Assembly (NCBI GenBank): GCA_910578495.1
Contig: CAJTRE010000008.1
Location: 1-64,000 of the forward strand
From: an uncultured Dorea sp.
GTDB taxonomy: Bacteria > Bacillota > Clostridia > Lachnospirales > Lachnospiraceae
Direction of reading: 5' to 3'
Length of the DNA stretch: 64,000 bases
The position numbers and the translations under genes were made by a program. Positions 8,685 to 17,625 of the stretch are shown here, in pieces. Every line of letters begins with the position of its first letter. Within the stretch, counting starts at the first letter, position 1. The notes under the pieces are model-generated. The model ran no database searches, had not been told where the DNA came from, and saw nothing but the letters and a program-made list of their open reading frames with translations.

Positions 8685-10322
8685 ATGATTCAGATCAGTC
8701 AATTGAAACTTAAAATTCCTCATACAGAGGAACAGATACAGAAAAAGGTGATAAAACTTTTACGGATACATGAGACAGAGCTTCTGTCTCTTCGTATTTT
8801 AAAGCAGTCTTTGGACGCAAGGAGGAAATCGGAGCTGCTCTATGTGTATACTGTGGAAGTGGAGGTGACGAAAGAACAGAAATTACGAAAGAAACTTCGG
8901 GATAAAAATATTCTGTTTCGCGAACCTATTCCGGAATATGTGTATACACCTACAGGAGACAGAAATTTTACGCATCCTCCGGTCATTGTCGGAAGCGGTC
9001 CGGCAGGGCTTTTCTGTGCTTATGCGCTTTCCAGACAGGGGTATCGGCCTGTTCTTCTGGAACGCGGAGCAAATGTTGACGAGAGAGTAAAGGATGTGGA
9101 GGATTTCTGGAAGCAGGGGACTTTGAAACCGGATTCAAATGTTCAGTTTGGAGAAGGGGGAGCCGGAACGTTTTCCGATGGGAAATTAAATACACTGATT
9201 CACGACACATTCGGACGGGGACGGGAAGTGCTGAGAGTGTTTGTGAAATACGGTGCGCCAGAGCGGATTCTCTATGAGAATAAGCCGCACATCGGTACGG
9301 ATATTCTTGTAAAAGTTGTGAAAAATATGAGGGAAGATTTGCTTCAGATGGGAGCGGACGTGCAATTCCATACGCAGGTCACGAAGATTTATACGGAAAT
9401 AGCAGGAGGGGAACAAAAGATTTGCGCTTTGGAGGTTACGGATACCATCACGAAAGAAGCAAGAAAGATTCCGGCAGAGGTGGTGGTTTTTGCCATCGGG
9501 CACAGTGCAAGAGACACCTTTGCCATGCTAAAGGAACAGGAAGTTCCTATGGAAGCCAAATCGTTTGCGGTGGGAGTTCGGGTGGAACATCCGCAGAAAC
9601 TCATTAATGACAGCCAGTATGGAAAAGAAACAAAAGTTAAGCTTCCTGCGGCGGCATACAAACTGACCGCCAATTTAGAAAATGGCAGAGGCGTCTATAC
9701 GTTTTGTATGTGTCCGGGAGGCTATGTGGTCAATGCCTCTTCGGAAGAAGGACGGCTTGCGGTCAACGGTATGAGCTACAGTGGGCGGGATGGTAAGAAC
9801 GCCAACAGTGCAGTAATTGTGACGGTAACGCCGGAAGATTATCCGGGAGATGATGTGCTTTCCGGTATCCATTTTCAGAGACAGTTGGAGGAACGGGCCT
9901 ATCATTTGGGTGCCGGAAACGTTCCGGTTCAGCGTTTTGAAGACTTCTGTAAGAATCAGCCGTCAATGGGGGCGGGCAGCATTGTACCTCAGATTAAAGG
10001 GGCGTACACATGGAGCAATGTGAGGAGTATCTTTCCGGAAGAAATTGCAAATACGATGGAACAAGGAATTCGCCTGTTTGACCGGAAAATTCCCGGGTAT
10101 GCAGGCGCTGATACGGTGATTTCCGGTGTGGAAAGCCGGACGTCGTCTCCGGTACGGATTATACGGGATGAAACATTTCAGAGCAAAGTCCGGGGGCTCT
10201 ATCCTTGTGGCGAAGGAGCCGGCTATGCAGGCGGAATTACATCAGCCGCCATAGATGGACTAAAAGTGGCAGAATCTATCAGCCGTATTTATACACCGTT
10301 CGACAACTTAGGAAAGTGTTAA
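8685..10322 (+). CDS. FAD-dependent dehydrogenase (COG2509-like)
   Basis: An uncharacterised flavoprotein of 545 residues. An N-terminal domain of about 95 residues precedes the Rossmann motif IVGSGPAGLFCAYAL near residue 100. FGEGGAGTFSDGKLNT near 155, FAIGHSARDTF, and the C-terminal GEGAGYAGGITSAAIDG follow. These are hallmarks of the COG2509 family, whose physiological substrate is unknown. It is encoded three bases after another flavoprotein, so the two may act on related substrates. That is inference from position only. Confidence 0.88.
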   Translation: MIQISQLKLKIPHTEEQIQKKVIKLLRIHETELLSLRILKQSLDARRKSELLYVYTVEVEVTKEQKLRKKLRDKNILFREPIPEYVYTPTGDRNFTHPPVIVGSGPAGLFCAYALSRQGYRPVLLERGANVDERVKDVEDFWKQGTLKPDSNVQFGEGGAGTFSDGKLNTLIHDTFGRGREVLRVFVKYGAPERILYENKPHIGTDILVKVVKNMREDLLQMGADVQFHTQVTKIYTEIAGGEQKICALEVTDTITKEARKIPAEVVVFAIGHSARDTFAMLKEQEVPMEAKSFAVGVRVEHPQKLINDSQYGKETKVKLPAAAYKLTANLENGRGVYTFCMCPGGYVVNASSEEGRLAVNGMSYSGRDGKNANSAVIVTVTPEDYPGDDVLSGIHFQRQLEERAYHLGAGNVPVQRFEDFCKNQPSMGAGSIVPQIKGAYTWSNVRSIFPEEIANTMEQGIRLFDRKIPGYAGADTVISGVESRTSSPVRIIRDETFQSKVRGLYPCGEGAGYAGGITSAAIDGLKVAESISRIYTPFDNLGKC

Positions 10323-10344
10323 GAAAAAATTAATGGGATTGACC

Positions 10345-10373
10345 TATACACTTTTTCTGAAATGTGATAAAAT
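10345..10373 (+). promoter_or_regulatory. promoter of radC-mre operon
   Basis: TATACA (10345-10350) and TAAAAT (10368-10373) are spaced by 17 bp, and TGA directly precedes the -10. An alternative TTGACC at 10339 is too far from the -10. The site lies in the 114-bp gap before radC. Confidence 0.55.
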
Positions 10374-10436
10374 GTATTGAGTTTTCGAGGGGAAATATGA
10401 AAATATATTTATTTATCGCACGATTCCAAAGATGAG

Positions 10437-11141
10437 ATGAATCAGACGAATACGATGAAAGATATACCAAGTTTGGAGCGTCCATATGAGAAATGTGCCG
10501 CTTATGGAGTGGAAAGTTTAAACGATGCGGAACTTTTTGCGGTGCTTCTTCGTACTGGAACCAAGGGGGAAAATGCGTTGGAACTGGCAAAACGACTGCT
10601 TTATCAAGATAGCGGTCATGGAATTCTGGGGATTCACCAGTTTTCCTTACAGCGTCTTACAAAGCTTCGTGGAATCGGAAAAGTAAAGGCAATTCAAATC
10701 GTATGTCTGTCAGAACTGGCAAAGAGACTTGCCAAGGCGTCCGCGGGAACGCATCTTAAATTCTCCTCGCCTGACTCTATCGCAGAATATTATATGGAAG
10801 ATCTGCGCCATGAGAAGCAGGAAGTTATGAAGCTTTTACTGTTAAATTCCAAAACCGCATTGATCGGTGAGACAACCATTTCCAAGGGAACGGTCAACGC
10901 CTCACTTATCACGCCACGAGAGCTTTTTATAGAAGCTTTGGAAAAAGAAGCAGTTTCTATTATATTACTGCACAATCATCCGAGCGGTGATCCGACGCCC
11001 AGCCAGGATGATGTCATTACAACGATGCGTATCTATGAGGCGGGAGCGCTTATCGGGATTCATCTGTTAGACCATATCATTATTGGGAATAATTGTTATA
11101 TAAGTTTCCGGGAAGAAAAATTGCTGGAGAAAGGATCATAA
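10437..11141 (+). CDS. radC: RadC family protein (JAB/MPN metalloprotease-like)
   Basis: The 234-residue protein has an N-terminal helix-hairpin-helix region (LTKLRGIGKVKAIQI) and a C-terminal JAB/MPN domain with the metal-binding HNHPSGDPTPSQDD motif starting at His179. RadC was once linked to DNA repair, but its biochemical role is unclear. It is commonly encoded just before mreB, as here. The chosen ATG has only a weak ribosome site; an internal ATG at 10455 (MKDIPSLERPYEK) is a possible alternative start. Confidence 0.93.
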   Translation: MNQTNTMKDIPSLERPYEKCAAYGVESLNDAELFAVLLRTGTKGENALELAKRLLYQDSGHGILGIHQFSLQRLTKLRGIGKVKAIQIVCLSELAKRLAKASAGTHLKFSSPDSIAEYYMEDLRHEKQEVMKLLLLNSKTALIGETTISKGTVNASLITPRELFIEALEKEAVSIILLHNHPSGDPTPSQDDVITTMRIYEAGALIGIHLLDHIIIGNNCYISFREEKLLEKGS

Positions 11142-11144
11142 CAA

Positions 11145-12167
11145 ATGGCAAGAAATACATATGGACTGGATCTTGGTTCTTATGAGATCAAAGTTTACGA
11201 TAAAAAGAAAGATAATATCTGGAAAGAGAAGAATGTCATCGCCATCAAAGACCAGAGGGATATTTTTGCGGTAGGCGATACGGCATACGGAATGTACCAG
11301 AAAGCTCCTTCAAATATTGAAGTTATTTTTCCGATGAAAGGCGGTGTTATTTCCAGATTTAATAATATGCAGTTTCTTCTTCAGAATCTGTTGAAACAGG
11401 GACGGCAGTTTGCCAGAGGTTCGGAATATGTCATTGCAGTTCCGACAGATGTAACAGAGGTGGAGAAGAAAGCGTTCTTTGATCTGGTGATCCATTCTAC
11501 TGCCAGGGCAAAAGAGGTAAATATTGTGGAGCGTTCAATTGCAGACGCCATCGGGTTAGACTTAGACGTTCAGAATACAAAAGGACTGTTTATTGCCAAT
11601 TTCGGCGCCGAGACTACAGAACTTTCGATTCTCGCCGGAGGTGGTATGATTTTGAACCGCTTGATCAAACTTGGAGGGACTGCCTATGATGAGTCCATTG
11701 TGGATCTTGTAAGACACAGCCATGACTTCCTAATCGGACGGCAGACTGCGGAGATTCTTCGCAAGCGTTTTGGAGTATTTACGGGAGAGACGGACGCCGC
11801 TCTTAGCGTGGCGGGGCGCGATCTGATTACAGGAGTTCCGATGCGTAAGACGGTTTCCTACACTCTTGTAAGAGCCGCACTTCGCGATCCTCTGCTGGAA
11901 TGTGTAAGAGCTATTCATTCTCTTTTGGATCGTACGCCTCCGGAAGTTAGAAAAGCAGTTTCTGCTAATGGAATCTTTCTGACAGGCGGCATGGCTCAGA
12001 TGCCGGGGCTGGAAACATATATAAAAAAGGCGGTTGGCATTCCAGTGAGGACAGCAGCCGAGCCGGACATCTGTGTGGTGAAAGGATTGGAGAAAATCAT
12101 TAATTCCAAGGAGTTGGGAAAACTTGCTTATTCTATGTTAAATGAAAGTTATAGGTGGATGAGATAA
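11145..12167 (+). CDS. mreB: rod shape-determining protein MreB
   Basis: An actin-like ATPase of 340 residues that organises lateral wall synthesis at the membrane. It shows the phosphate-1 loop (YGLDLGSYEIKVYD), the central phosphate-2/adenosine region (GLFIANFGAETTELSILAGG), and the LTGGMAQMPGLETYI segment near the C-terminus. The phosphate-1 loop is less canonical than in the main MreB of Bacillus, so this may be an Mbl/MreBH-type paralogue. It starts four bases after radC and one base before mreC. Confidence 0.93.
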   Translation: MARNTYGLDLGSYEIKVYDKKKDNIWKEKNVIAIKDQRDIFAVGDTAYGMYQKAPSNIEVIFPMKGGVISRFNNMQFLLQNLLKQGRQFARGSEYVIAVPTDVTEVEKKAFFDLVIHSTARAKEVNIVERSIADAIGLDLDVQNTKGLFIANFGAETTELSILAGGGMILNRLIKLGGTAYDESIVDLVRHSHDFLIGRQTAEILRKRFGVFTGETDAALSVAGRDLITGVPMRKTVSYTLVRAALRDPLLECVRAIHSLLDRTPPEVRKAVSANGIFLTGGMAQMPGLETYIKKAVGIPVRTAAEPDICVVKGLEKIINSKELGKLAYSMLNESYRWMR

Positions 12168-12168
12168 T

Positions 12169-13086
12169 ATGAAAATCAAAAATCAATCTTCACTGAAAAA
12201 TAAATACTGGCTTTTGATTCTGGCAGTCATCTGCGTGATCGTGATGGGAATTGAGACGCTTGCGGGTGGAAAAGGACCGCTTCATTTTATAGCCAACTAT
12301 ACAGTGATTCCAATGCAGAAAGGAATCAGCTATGCGGGGATGTGGATGAGCGACGTTTCCAGTAATTTTGCAACGATGGAAGAGATGCGTAAGCAAAATG
12401 ACAATCTGCAGAAAAAGGTGGACGACCTTACCATTGATAATACAAGACTTCGCCAGGAGCAGTATGAATTGGATCGTCTTCGTGAATTGTACAAACTGGA
12501 TGAAAATTATTCGGATTATGATAAGATTGGCGCGCATGTGATTGCCAATAACGGTATAAACTGGTTCAGCGATTTTACGATCGACAAGGGAAGTAACGAT
12601 GGAGTCAAGGTGAACTGTAACGTTCTTGCCGGAAGCGGACTGGTAGGCATTGTTACGGAGGTAGGACCACATTTTGCAAAAGTCCGTTCTATCATTGACG
12701 ATTCCAGTAATGTCAGCGCTATGGTACTTTCTACATCTGATACTTGTATTCTTCGTGGAGACTTAAAGCTTGCGGAGGACGGAAGAATACGATTTGAAAA
12801 ACTTCCGAATAATGATAACAAGATTGAAGTGGGAGAACAGATTGTGACCGCACATGTCAGCGACCGTTTTGTACAGGGGCTTTTTATCGGATACATCAGC
12901 GAGATCAAAACGGACGCAAGCAATCTGACGCGTTCGGGATATATTACTCCGGCAGTAGATTTCAGCAAGCTGCAGGAAGTTCTTGTGATTACCAACACGA
13001 AAGAAGAAATGGTGAGTGGCAAAGAAGCAAAAAAGAAAGAAAATGAAAAACCGGAAGATAAGAAAGAAGAAAAAGAACAGGAGTAA
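12169..13086 (+). CDS. mreC: cell shape-determining protein MreC
   Basis: MreC is a bitopic membrane scaffold linking MreB/MreD with PBP2 and RodA. The 305-residue protein has a membrane segment at about 12-32 (YWLLILAVICVIVMGIETL), a coiled coil at about 65-105 (MEEMRKQNDNLQKKVDDLTI), and the beta-barrel domain with GSGLVGIVTEVGPHFAKV. The C-terminal tail is a Lys/Glu-rich run of about 25 residues. It sits between mreB and mreD with near-contiguous spacing. Confidence 0.96.
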   Translation: MKIKNQSSLKNKYWLLILAVICVIVMGIETLAGGKGPLHFIANYTVIPMQKGISYAGMWMSDVSSNFATMEEMRKQNDNLQKKVDDLTIDNTRLRQEQYELDRLRELYKLDENYSDYDKIGAHVIANNGINWFSDFTIDKGSNDGVKVNCNVLAGSGLVGIVTEVGPHFAKVRSIIDDSSNVSAMVLSTSDTCILRGDLKLAEDGRIRFEKLPNNDNKIEVGEQIVTAHVSDRFVQGLFIGYISEIKTDASNLTRSGYITPAVDFSKLQEVLVITNTKEEMVSGKEAKKKENEKPEDKKEEKEQE

Positions 13087-13092
13087 AGGTTT

Positions 13093-13611
13093 ATGAAACG
13101 AAAGGTGATCACATTTGTCATCATATTAGTGTGCTTTTTATTAGAAAGTACAATTTTTCATAATTTAAAAATTGCAACTGTGAGTCCTAATCTTTTGATT
13201 ATCGTGACGGCATCGTTTGGATTCATGAAAGGGAAGAAGACGGGAATGGCAGTTGGTTTTATTTCCGGATTTTTTGTGGATTTGTTCTGGGGACATCTGA
13301 TGGGATTTAATATGCTGCTGTATACAGTGATCGGCTATTTGAATGGTGCGTTTGAACGTCTTTTCTATGATGATGACATCAAGCTTCCGATTGGACTTAT
13401 TTCCGCCAGTGAACTGGTCTATGGGGTCATAACATATGCCTTTATGTATATGTTGAGGGGAGATTTCAATTTTGATATTTATCTTTCCCATATTATTCTT
13501 CCGGAACTTGTATATACCATTCTGGTGACATTGATTTTATATCAGATCATCCTACACATCAATAAGAAACTTGAAGCAGAAGAACAAAGGAGTGCTAGCA
13601 GATTTGTCTAA
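13093..13611 (+). CDS. mreD: rod shape-determining protein MreD
   Basis: A 172-residue polytopic membrane protein with about five hydrophobic segments, typical of MreD. The motif FISGFFVDLFWGHLMGFNMLLYTVIGYLNG matches the family, in which an Asp in the second half of a helix precedes a Gly-rich turn. MreD supports the elongasome together with MreC. It ends inside the start region of the PBP2 gene, a short overlap that suggests coupling. Confidence 0.94.
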   Translation: MKRKVITFVIILVCFLLESTIFHNLKIATVSPNLLIIVTASFGFMKGKKTGMAVGFISGFFVDLFWGHLMGFNMLLYTVIGYLNGAFERLFYDDDIKLPIGLISASELVYGVITYAFMYMLRGDFNFDIYLSHIILPELVYTILVTLILYQIILHINKKLEAEEQRSASRFV

Positions 13612-16546
13612 TTTTTGGGAACGCTTAAAAAACGGCGTATTTGAAATTGTAAAATCCAGAATTTTAGTTGCCATTATCATTTTCTGTACCATGTCTGCGG
13701 TGTTAGTGCAGCGAGTCTTTTACTTGCAAATCGTAAAGGGGCAGGAATATACCGAGAACTACAAACTTCAGATTCAAAAGACGAAGGATGTAGAGGGGAC
13801 AAGAGGCAATATTTACGACCGGAACGGGAAACTGCTCGCTTATAATGAGCTGGCATATTCGGTGACGATAGAGGACAATGGAGAATACGATGACAAAAAG
13901 CAAAAAAACAAGGAACTGAATAAAGTCATTTCTACTGTCATTAAGATGGTAGAATCCCACGGGGATACAGTGGTCAATGATTTTGGAATTATTCTGGACC
14001 AGAACAATAATTATATCTTTACGGCGGAATCGAATACCCAGAGACTTCGATTTGTCGCGGATGTGTATGGAAAAACAACCATTGATAAACTGAGTACAAA
14101 GCAGAAAAACCAGTCTGCCAGAGAAATCATTGATTATCTTTGTACTGATAAAATGTATGGCTATGGTATTGACCAAAAGAAACTAAATAAAAAAGAAGTG
14201 CTGAAACTGATTAATGTCCGTTATGCAATTTCTCTGAACGGTTTTCAGAAATATATTGCTACAACGATCGCCGAGGATATCTCAGACGAGACAGTTGCCG
14301 ATATTATGGAAAATTCGGATACCTTGCAGGGAGTTGCCATTGAGGAGAAATCTTTAAGGCGTTATAACGACAGCAAATGTTTTGCAAATATCATCGGTTA
14401 TACGGGGCAGATTTCTGTAGAAGAATATGACGCTCTTAGTAAAAAAGAGCAGGAAGAATACAAGCGGAATGATACGGTAGGAAAATCCGGATTAGAGAAG
14501 ACGATGGACGCCCAGTTAAGGGGTAAAAAAGGAGACGTCAAGCTCTATGTCAATAACGTAGGTAAGATTATTGAAACAGTGCCGGGCAAACAGCCGGAGG
14601 CCGGAAACGACTTGCATCTGACTATTGATGCAGAGCTTCAAAAAGCGGCTTACCACATTTTAGAGCAGGAGCTTGCGGGAATCATTTTGGCAAAACTCCA
14701 AAATACTCTTAATTATAACAGGACAAAGGCAAAAGATGCCAGCGATGTTATGATTCCGGCAGGAGATGTGTATGATGCGTTTATTTCTAACGATATACTG
14801 GATATGACGCATTTCTTCGCAAAAGATGCGAAAGAAACGGAGAAGAAAGTAGCGAAAACATTCACTCAAAGAAAAGAAACTGTACTGAAAGAAGTGGCAG
14901 ATCTGTTTAAAGATCCGAAAGGAAAAATTTATAAAAACTGTTCCAATGAATTTCAGGCATATATGCTGTATATTGTCAATGATCTGTTGAAAAACAGAGC
15001 ACAGATTCTGATGTCGGACGCCATTGACACCAACGACGAGATGTATAAAAAATGGCAGGACGAGGAGTCTGTGAATGTGTATACGTATTTGAACCATGCC
15101 ATTTCAAAAAACTGGATCGACACTTCGAAACTGGCGGATTACATGCCAAAGAGCGGAAAATATTCGGATTCATCAGAAGTATATGCTGCGCTGAGTGCTT
15201 ATATTACGGAATCTATTAATTCCAATAATAGTTTTGACAAGTTGATCTACAAATACATGATCAAGTCCGGAAAGATTACCGGAACGCAGGTTTGTCTAAT
15301 GCTATATGAACAAGGGATTTTAAAGACAAGCGATGCTCATTACGGCAGTCTGGCCTCCGGAAGGATGGGAGCCTACGACTTTATCCGCAGTAAGATCAAG
15401 ACGCTTGAAATCACGCCGGGAGAACTTGGACTGGAGCCTTGTACCGGATCTCTGGTTATGACTGACGTTAAGAACGGAGATGTGCTGGCATGTGTATCCT
15501 ATCCTGGATACGATAATAACCGGCTCGCCAATACGATGGATTCGGAATATTATAATAAGCTGGCGACAGACAGCGCCCGCCCATTCTATAATAATGCGAC
15601 GCAGGAAAAGACAGCGCCCGGTTCTACGTATAAGCCATTAGTGGCTGTTGCGGGCTTTCAAGAGGGGATCATCGATACCTCGCAGACATTTCCATGCTAC
15701 GGGGTATATAAGAAAGTAGCACCGAATCCGAAATGCTGGGCGTATCCGAATTCACATGGAAGTGTGAATGTATCCCAGGCGATCGAGCATTCTTGCAACA
15801 ATTATTTTTATGAGACAGGTTATCGTCTGAGTCTTAGAGACAATGGACTTGATAATATTGCTTCTGATACACAGGACGGAGCTAAAACGCAGGAGTTTTA
15901 TTCCAGTGACCTTGGTACGAATACGCTGAAAAAATATGCGTTAAAATTCGGACTTGGGGATACGTCCGGACTTGAGATTCCGGAAGCGGAGCCGGAGATT
16001 TCAGATACGGCTTCCGTACCGTCGTCTATCGGTCAGGGCACGAACAACTACACTACCAGTCAGCTTGCGAGATATATTACAGCTGTTGCAAATAAAGGAA
16101 CGGTATATGACCTTACGCTTCTTGATAAAGTGACTTCCCCGGAAGGGAAAACTGTAAAAGAGTACAAAGCGAAAGTCAAGAACAACATTGACGAGGTGAC
16201 ATCTTCGCAATGGAGTGCAATACACACCGGAATGCGCAACGTGGTCAAGGTAGAACACAACGCGGATATATTCTTAGAGTTAAACCGAAGCGGTCTGGAA
16301 TTATCCGGAAAAACCGGAACCGCTCAGCAAAGTAAGACACATCCGGATCATGGATTGTTCGTAGGTTTTGCTCCGAGCAACGCTCCAGAGACGGCATTTG
16401 CCGTCCGTATTGCTAACGGATACAGTTCCGGGCGTGCCGCTGAAGTCGGACGCGAGGTTATGAAGTACTATTACGATAAAGCACCGAAGAAAGAAATCAT
16501 CACCGGAGAAGCAGCCACAATCGGCACCTCAAACGGGGGAGACTAA
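13604..16546 (+). CDS. mrdA: penicillin-binding protein 2 (elongasome transpeptidase), enlarged
   Basis: A class B PBP that cross-links peptidoglycan during elongation, paired with RodA. I prefer the TTG start at 13604 because AAAGGAG (13586-13592) lies 11 bases before it; TTG 13571 and GTG 13592 are poorer. Using that start, the membrane anchor is at about 20-46. The transpeptidase motifs are STYK (Ser674, within PGSTYKPL), SCN (Ser730) and KTG (Lys903, SGKTGTAQQ). The protein has about 980 residues against 600-700 usual, because about 240 residues are inserted between the dimerisation region (ending LHLTIDAELQKAAYHIL) and the transpeptidase domain (starting GSLVMTDVKNGDVLA). It overlaps mreD by eight bases. 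Confidence 0.95.
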   Translation: MSNFWERLKNGVFEIVKSRILVAIIIFCTMSAVLVQRVFYLQIVKGQEYTENYKLQIQKTKDVEGTRGNIYDRNGKLLAYNELAYSVTIEDNGEYDDKKQKNKELNKVISTVIKMVESHGDTVVNDFGIILDQNNNYIFTAESNTQRLRFVADVYGKTTIDKLSTKQKNQSAREIIDYLCTDKMYGYGIDQKKLNKKEVLKLINVRYAISLNGFQKYIATTIAEDISDETVADIMENSDTLQGVAIEEKSLRRYNDSKCFANIIGYTGQISVEEYDALSKKEQEEYKRNDTVGKSGLEKTMDAQLRGKKGDVKLYVNNVGKIIETVPGKQPEAGNDLHLTIDAELQKAAYHILEQELAGIILAKLQNTLNYNRTKAKDASDVMIPAGDVYDAFISNDILDMTHFFAKDAKETEKKVAKTFTQRKETVLKEVADLFKDPKGKIYKNCSNEFQAYMLYIVNDLLKNRAQILMSDAIDTNDEMYKKWQDEESVNVYTYLNHAISKNWIDTSKLADYMPKSGKYSDSSEVYAALSAYITESINSNNSFDKLIYKYMIKSGKITGTQVCLMLYEQGILKTSDAHYGSLASGRMGAYDFIRSKIKTLEITPGELGLEPCTGSLVMTDVKNGDVLACVSYPGYDNNRLANTMDSEYYNKLATDSARPFYNNATQEKTAPGSTYKPLVAVAGFQEGIIDTSQTFPCYGVYKKVAPNPKCWAYPNSHGSVNVSQAIEHSCNNYFYETGYRLSLRDNGLDNIASDTQDGAKTQEFYSSDLGTNTLKKYALKFGLGDTSGLEIPEAEPEISDTASVPSSIGQGTNNYTTSQLARYITAVANKGTVYDLTLLDKVTSPEGKTVKEYKAKVKNNIDEVTSSQWSAIHTGMRNVVKVEHNADIFLELNRSGLELSGKTGTAQQSKTHPDHGLFVGFAPSNAPETAFAVRIANGYSSGRAAEVGREVMKYYYDKAPKKEIITGEAATIGTSNGGD

Positions 16547-16609
16547 AGGTTATATAAGATACAAAAGAGAACCGTAGAACGCAAGACCAGTGATAGGAGG
16601 ATGTTATTC

Positions 16610-17401
16610 ATGGGTGAAGTTATTGTAATTACATCAGGAAAAGGCGGGGTTGGTAAAACAACCACGACAGCAAATATAGGTGCAGGTCTGTCACAGCTTG
16701 GTAAAAAAGTCGTTGTAATAGACACAGACCTGGGACTTCGTAATCTGGACGTTGTGATGGGACTCGAAAACCTCATTGTCTACAATCTTGTGGATGTTAT
16801 TGAGGGAACCTGTCGTCTAAAGCAGGCGTTGATTCGAGATAAAAGATACGAGAATCTTTATCTGCTGCCGTCTGCACAGACAAAAGATAAGTCAGCGATT
16901 TCTCCGGGGCAGATGAAAAAGCTGACGACGGAATTAAAAGAAGAATTTGACTACATATTGCTTGACTGCCCGGCGGGAATTGAACAGGGATTTCAAAATG
17001 CTATCGCCGGAGCAGACCGGGCAATCATTGTTACAACACCGGAAGTATCTGCCATCCGGGATGCAGACCGTATCATTGGTCTTTTGGAAAAAGGCGGTTT
17101 GAAACGCAGTGAACTGCTGATCAATCGTATCCGCATGGATATGGTGAGAAAAGGAGATATGATGTCTGTAGAAGATGTGACAGAGATTCTTGCCATTCCG
17201 CTTGTAGGAGTTATTCCAGATGACGAACATGTTGTCATCGGAACAAACCAGGGCGAGCCAGTGATTGGAATTGATTCCAAAGCAGGAAAGGCATACGTTA
17301 ATATCTGCAAGAGGATCACCGGCGAAGAAATTCCTTTTATGGACTTAAACTCAGATTCCGGCTTGTTTACTAAGCTGTCCGGACTCTTTCACAAAGGGTA
17401 A
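16610..17401 (+). CDS. minD: septum site-determining ATPase MinD
   Basis: A membrane-associated ATPase of the ParA/MinD type that positions the division inhibitor. The deviant Walker A GKGGVGKTTT lies near residue 10, Walker B (YILLDCPAGIEQG) near 115, and the C-terminus ends in an amphipathic helix (LFTKLSGLFHKG) that fits the membrane-targeting sequence. Start choice: AGGAGG ends directly at an ATG at 16601, so the ATG nine bases further (MGEVIVITSGKGG) is used. No minC gene lies upstream; PBP2 ends only 63 bp before. Confidence 0.97.
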   Translation: MGEVIVITSGKGGVGKTTTTANIGAGLSQLGKKVVVIDTDLGLRNLDVVMGLENLIVYNLVDVIEGTCRLKQALIRDKRYENLYLLPSAQTKDKSAISPGQMKKLTTELKEEFDYILLDCPAGIEQGFQNAIAGADRAIIVTTPEVSAIRDADRIIGLLEKGGLKRSELLINRIRMDMVRKGDMMSVEDVTEILAIPLVGVIPDDEHVVIGTNQGEPVIGIDSKAGKAYVNICKRITGEEIPFMDLNSDSGLFTKLSGLFHKG

Positions 17402-17412
17402 GGAGGGTAAAA

Positions 17413-17625
17413 ATGCTTAAAAAATCTTCTGTTTCAGTAGCAAAAAACCGGTTGAAAGCACTTGTTACCAGCGATCGTGTGCATTGTATGCCGGATTCAT
17501 ATGATAACATATGCAGGGAATTATTTGAAACTCTTTCGAAGTATATGGGAATTGCAGAAGATAATTTCAATGTTGAGATTGAAAGAACACACATATTAAT
17601 TAGTTTTTCAGGAGAAGAAGCGTGA
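17413..17625 (+). CDS. minE: cell division topological specificity factor MinE (short)
   Basis: The 70-residue protein aligns with the core of MinE: the MinD-contact helix (SVAKNRLKALVTSDR), a beta strand and the dimerisation helix (ICRELFETLSKYMGI). Typical MinE has about 85-90 residues; this one lacks most of the N-terminal amphipathic membrane-targeting helix and the end of the C-terminal strand. GGAGGG precedes the ATG. It follows minD by 11 bp and overlaps rodA by four bases. Identification rests on position and helix pattern. Confidence 0.85.
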   Translation: MLKKSSVSVAKNRLKALVTSDRVHCMPDSYDNICRELFETLSKYMGIAEDNFNVEIERTHILISFSGEEA

